NCBI GenBank assembly: GCA_030670375.1
Contig: DAOVBT010000127.1
Span: forward strand, 1 to 6,235
DNA length: 6,235 nucleotides
Source: Candidatus Aminicenantota bacterium
Lineage (GTDB): Bacteria; Acidobacteriota; Aminicenantia; Aminicenantales; Aminicenantaceae
Reading direction: 5' to 3'
Positions 5,324 through 6,235 of this stretch are shown piece by piece. The stretch's first letter is position 1, and the number at the start of each line of letters is the position of its first letter. The position numbers and the translations under genes were made by a program. The notes under the pieces are model-generated. The model was not told where the DNA came from and searched no databases. It was given only the letters and a program-made list of their open reading frames with translations.

Positions 5324-6235
5324 TGTTTTGCTCCCAGAGGAATATTCCACTCGATTCCCACAGAAAAATAATGGCCGTTCCAGTCAAAATAAAGATCATT
5401 CGAGCTGTTTTGAACGTAAAAATAAGATACAAACACCGAAAATCGGGGAAAACTTTTTTCTGTAGTCACTTCAATCTGTTTTCTTTTGTCTTTTCTCGTG
5501 ATTCCCAATGGATTTCCTTCAAGATCAAGGCTTTCGATCCCTGGGAATTCCTTGTTAGACATAGTATACCCCAATTTCAGTTGGATATTCCAGGGCAAGA
5601 GAAGAGTCAATTGACTTCCCAGCCGATAACCTTCCCAGGAGAATCTATCGTAGGATGGATTCTCCACCATATAGAACTCTTCGATGAAAAAGAATGGATT
5701 TTGGCCGGATAAAACCCACTGTTTCATGCCCGAGAAACGGAGTCCTATTTTATTCCCGAGCCCTTGAGCGATCCATCCCGATAGGGAAAAGACCTGAATA
5801 CCTTGCCCCTCTGTTTGTGATTCAGTCTGATAGACATTGGGATAAGAGCTGTGGGCTTTCCCTTTTCCCATTCCTCTCATGGAGTTGGGATTGTTTTCGG
5901 CAGTTAAAACCTCATCATAAACATAAGGGCTGAAAAAATACTTGAATCCCCAGTCTATTTCCCCCTTTAGGGTTGTTTTTGTTTGGAAATATTTGTCGAA
6001 GGAAACCATCAGGGAATGGCTGATGAAATCGTAGACAGAATCTCTGTAATTTTTGTAGTCCAGGGAATAATTCGACTTCAGGATAGACGTCTGGCTGAGG
6101 TAGCTTTTAAAGGCCGCAAAAAAATTGGCAGACAAGTAATTGAAATCTGAATAATCCGCGCCATAGAACATTCCTCGCCCTGCAACGGAAAAATAGAAAG
6201 CGGATTTTTCATCGATGGGATGGATATAGTCTAAA
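5320..6235 (-). CDS. Outer-membrane beta-barrel-like protein, 5' end outside the window
   Basis: The frame is open from the right edge (first full codon at 6234) to TGA at 5322-5320, giving 304 visible residues. An internal ATG at 6171 is not the true start, because the 21 codons before it continue the same strand pattern (SAFYFSVAGRG). The sequence is rich in Tyr, Phe, Trp, Ser and Gly. Alternating polar/hydrophobic strands ending in aromatics are separated by charged or Gly/Asn loops: TTLKGEIDWGFKYFF, NKIGLRFSGMKQWVL, LTLLLPWNIQLKLGYTM, FSVFVSYFYV. The penultimate strand-like end is YFSVGIEWNIPL. These are hallmarks of an outer-membrane barrel. Long hydrophilic stretches, such as residues around NPNSMRGMGKGKAHSSYPN, would be external loops. 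I do not recognise a named family; TPR-plus-barrel outer-membrane proteins of deltaproteobacteria have similar tails. It is the first visible gene of the operon and overlaps the next by ATGA. Confidence 0.72.
   Translation of the reverse strand, partial: LDYIHPIDEKSAFYFSVAGRGMFYGADYSDFNYLSANFFAAFKSYLSQTSILKSNYSLDYKNYRDSVYDFISHSLMVSFDKYFQTKTTLKGEIDWGFKYFFSPYVYDEVLTAENNPNSMRGMGKGKAHSSYPNVYQTESQTEGQGIQVFSLSGWIAQGLGNKIGLRFSGMKQWVLSGQNPFFFIEEFYMVENPSYDRFSWEGYRLGSQLTLLLPWNIQLKLGYTMSNKEFPGIESLDLEGNPLGITRKDKRKQIEVTTEKSFPRFSVFVSYFYVQNSSNDLYFDWNGHYFSVGIEWNIPLGAKQ
5331..5335 (-). promoter_or_regulatory. Ribosome binding site fixing the exported protein's start
   Basis: The minus strand reads GGGAG seven bases before ATG 5323, within the last codons of the barrel gene. 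It supports 5323, and not 5350, as the start of the exported protein. Confidence 0.55.

Larger units (their letters stand above)
2282..6235 (-). other. Four-gene operon: barrel, exported protein, kinase, regulator
   Basis: The four minus-strand genes are packed without gaps. The barrel stop and exported-protein start overlap as ATGA (5320-5323). The exported-protein stop and proposed kinase start overlap as TTGA (4880-4883). The kinase stop and regulator start are one base apart (3654/3652). Such junctions normally mean one transcript and coupled translation. The upstream end and promoter are outside the window, so more envelope genes may precede the barrel gene. Confidence 0.8.

Noticed and set aside
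5324..5350. Upstream in-frame ATG (5350) for the exported protein
   Set aside because: It would add nine residues (MEYSSGSKT) before a normal signal peptide and overlap the barrel gene by 31 bases, whereas ATG 5323 has a ribosome site and an ATGA junction.
5266..5712. A 148-codon plus-strand open frame opposite the barrel gene
   Set aside because: It is opposite a coherent strand-patterned barrel sequence in an operon with exact ATGA coupling. Its own peptide has no recognisable domain.
1..6235. tRNA, rRNA, CRISPR array, insertion sequence, toxin-antitoxin or phage genes
   Set aside because: I read both strands and saw no cloverleaf, spaced direct repeats, transposase motifs or terminal inverted repeats. 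All long stretches are explained by the listed genes.

Overview
The window reads as bacterial chromosome of moderate GC content. The gene families suggest an anaerobic, Gram-negative, Desulfobacterota-like (deltaproteobacterial) organism. The supporting features are a TauE/SafE-family permease next to a cysteine-rich winged-helix/ferredoxin protein, an NtrC-type sigma-54 activator paired with a membrane histidine kinase, and an outer-membrane beta-barrel gene. This placement is an inference from family content; no rRNA or marker gene is present.

Layout, left to right. Bases 1-86 hold the last 27 codons of a plus-strand gene whose tail resembles the C-termini of TPR/cyclase-type proteins. A short gap with a candidate promoter follows. 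Next comes a plus-strand pair: a TSUP permease (176-892) and, 12 bases later, a 395-residue protein (905-2092) with an N-terminal winged-helix-like region, nine extra cysteines and two C-terminal [4Fe-4S] motifs. A 189-bp convergent intergenic region (2093-2281) carries candidate terminators for both strands and a small nested palindrome.

The right two thirds is a tightly packed minus-strand operon, read from the right edge leftwards. It begins with a 5'-truncated beta-barrel-like outer-membrane protein (5320 to beyond 6235). This is followed by a small exported beta-rich protein with a very basic tail (4880-5323), a two-transmembrane sensor histidine kinase (3654-4883, or 4940 if an upstream ATG is used) and a complete sigma-54-dependent response regulator (2282-3652). 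The junctions are ATGA, TTGA (proposed) and TGA-A-ATG, so the four proteins are probably translationally coupled. The inferred logic is an envelope module (barrel plus periplasmic partner) made together with a phosphorelay that senses outside the inner membrane and activates sigma-54 promoters. The operon's own promoter lies beyond the right edge, so the target genes cannot be read here.

I see no mobile element, tRNA, rRNA, CRISPR array or phage gene. The least ordinary items are the four-gene envelope/two-component operon and the nine-cysteine centre of the winged-helix ferredoxin. Neither proves a new system.
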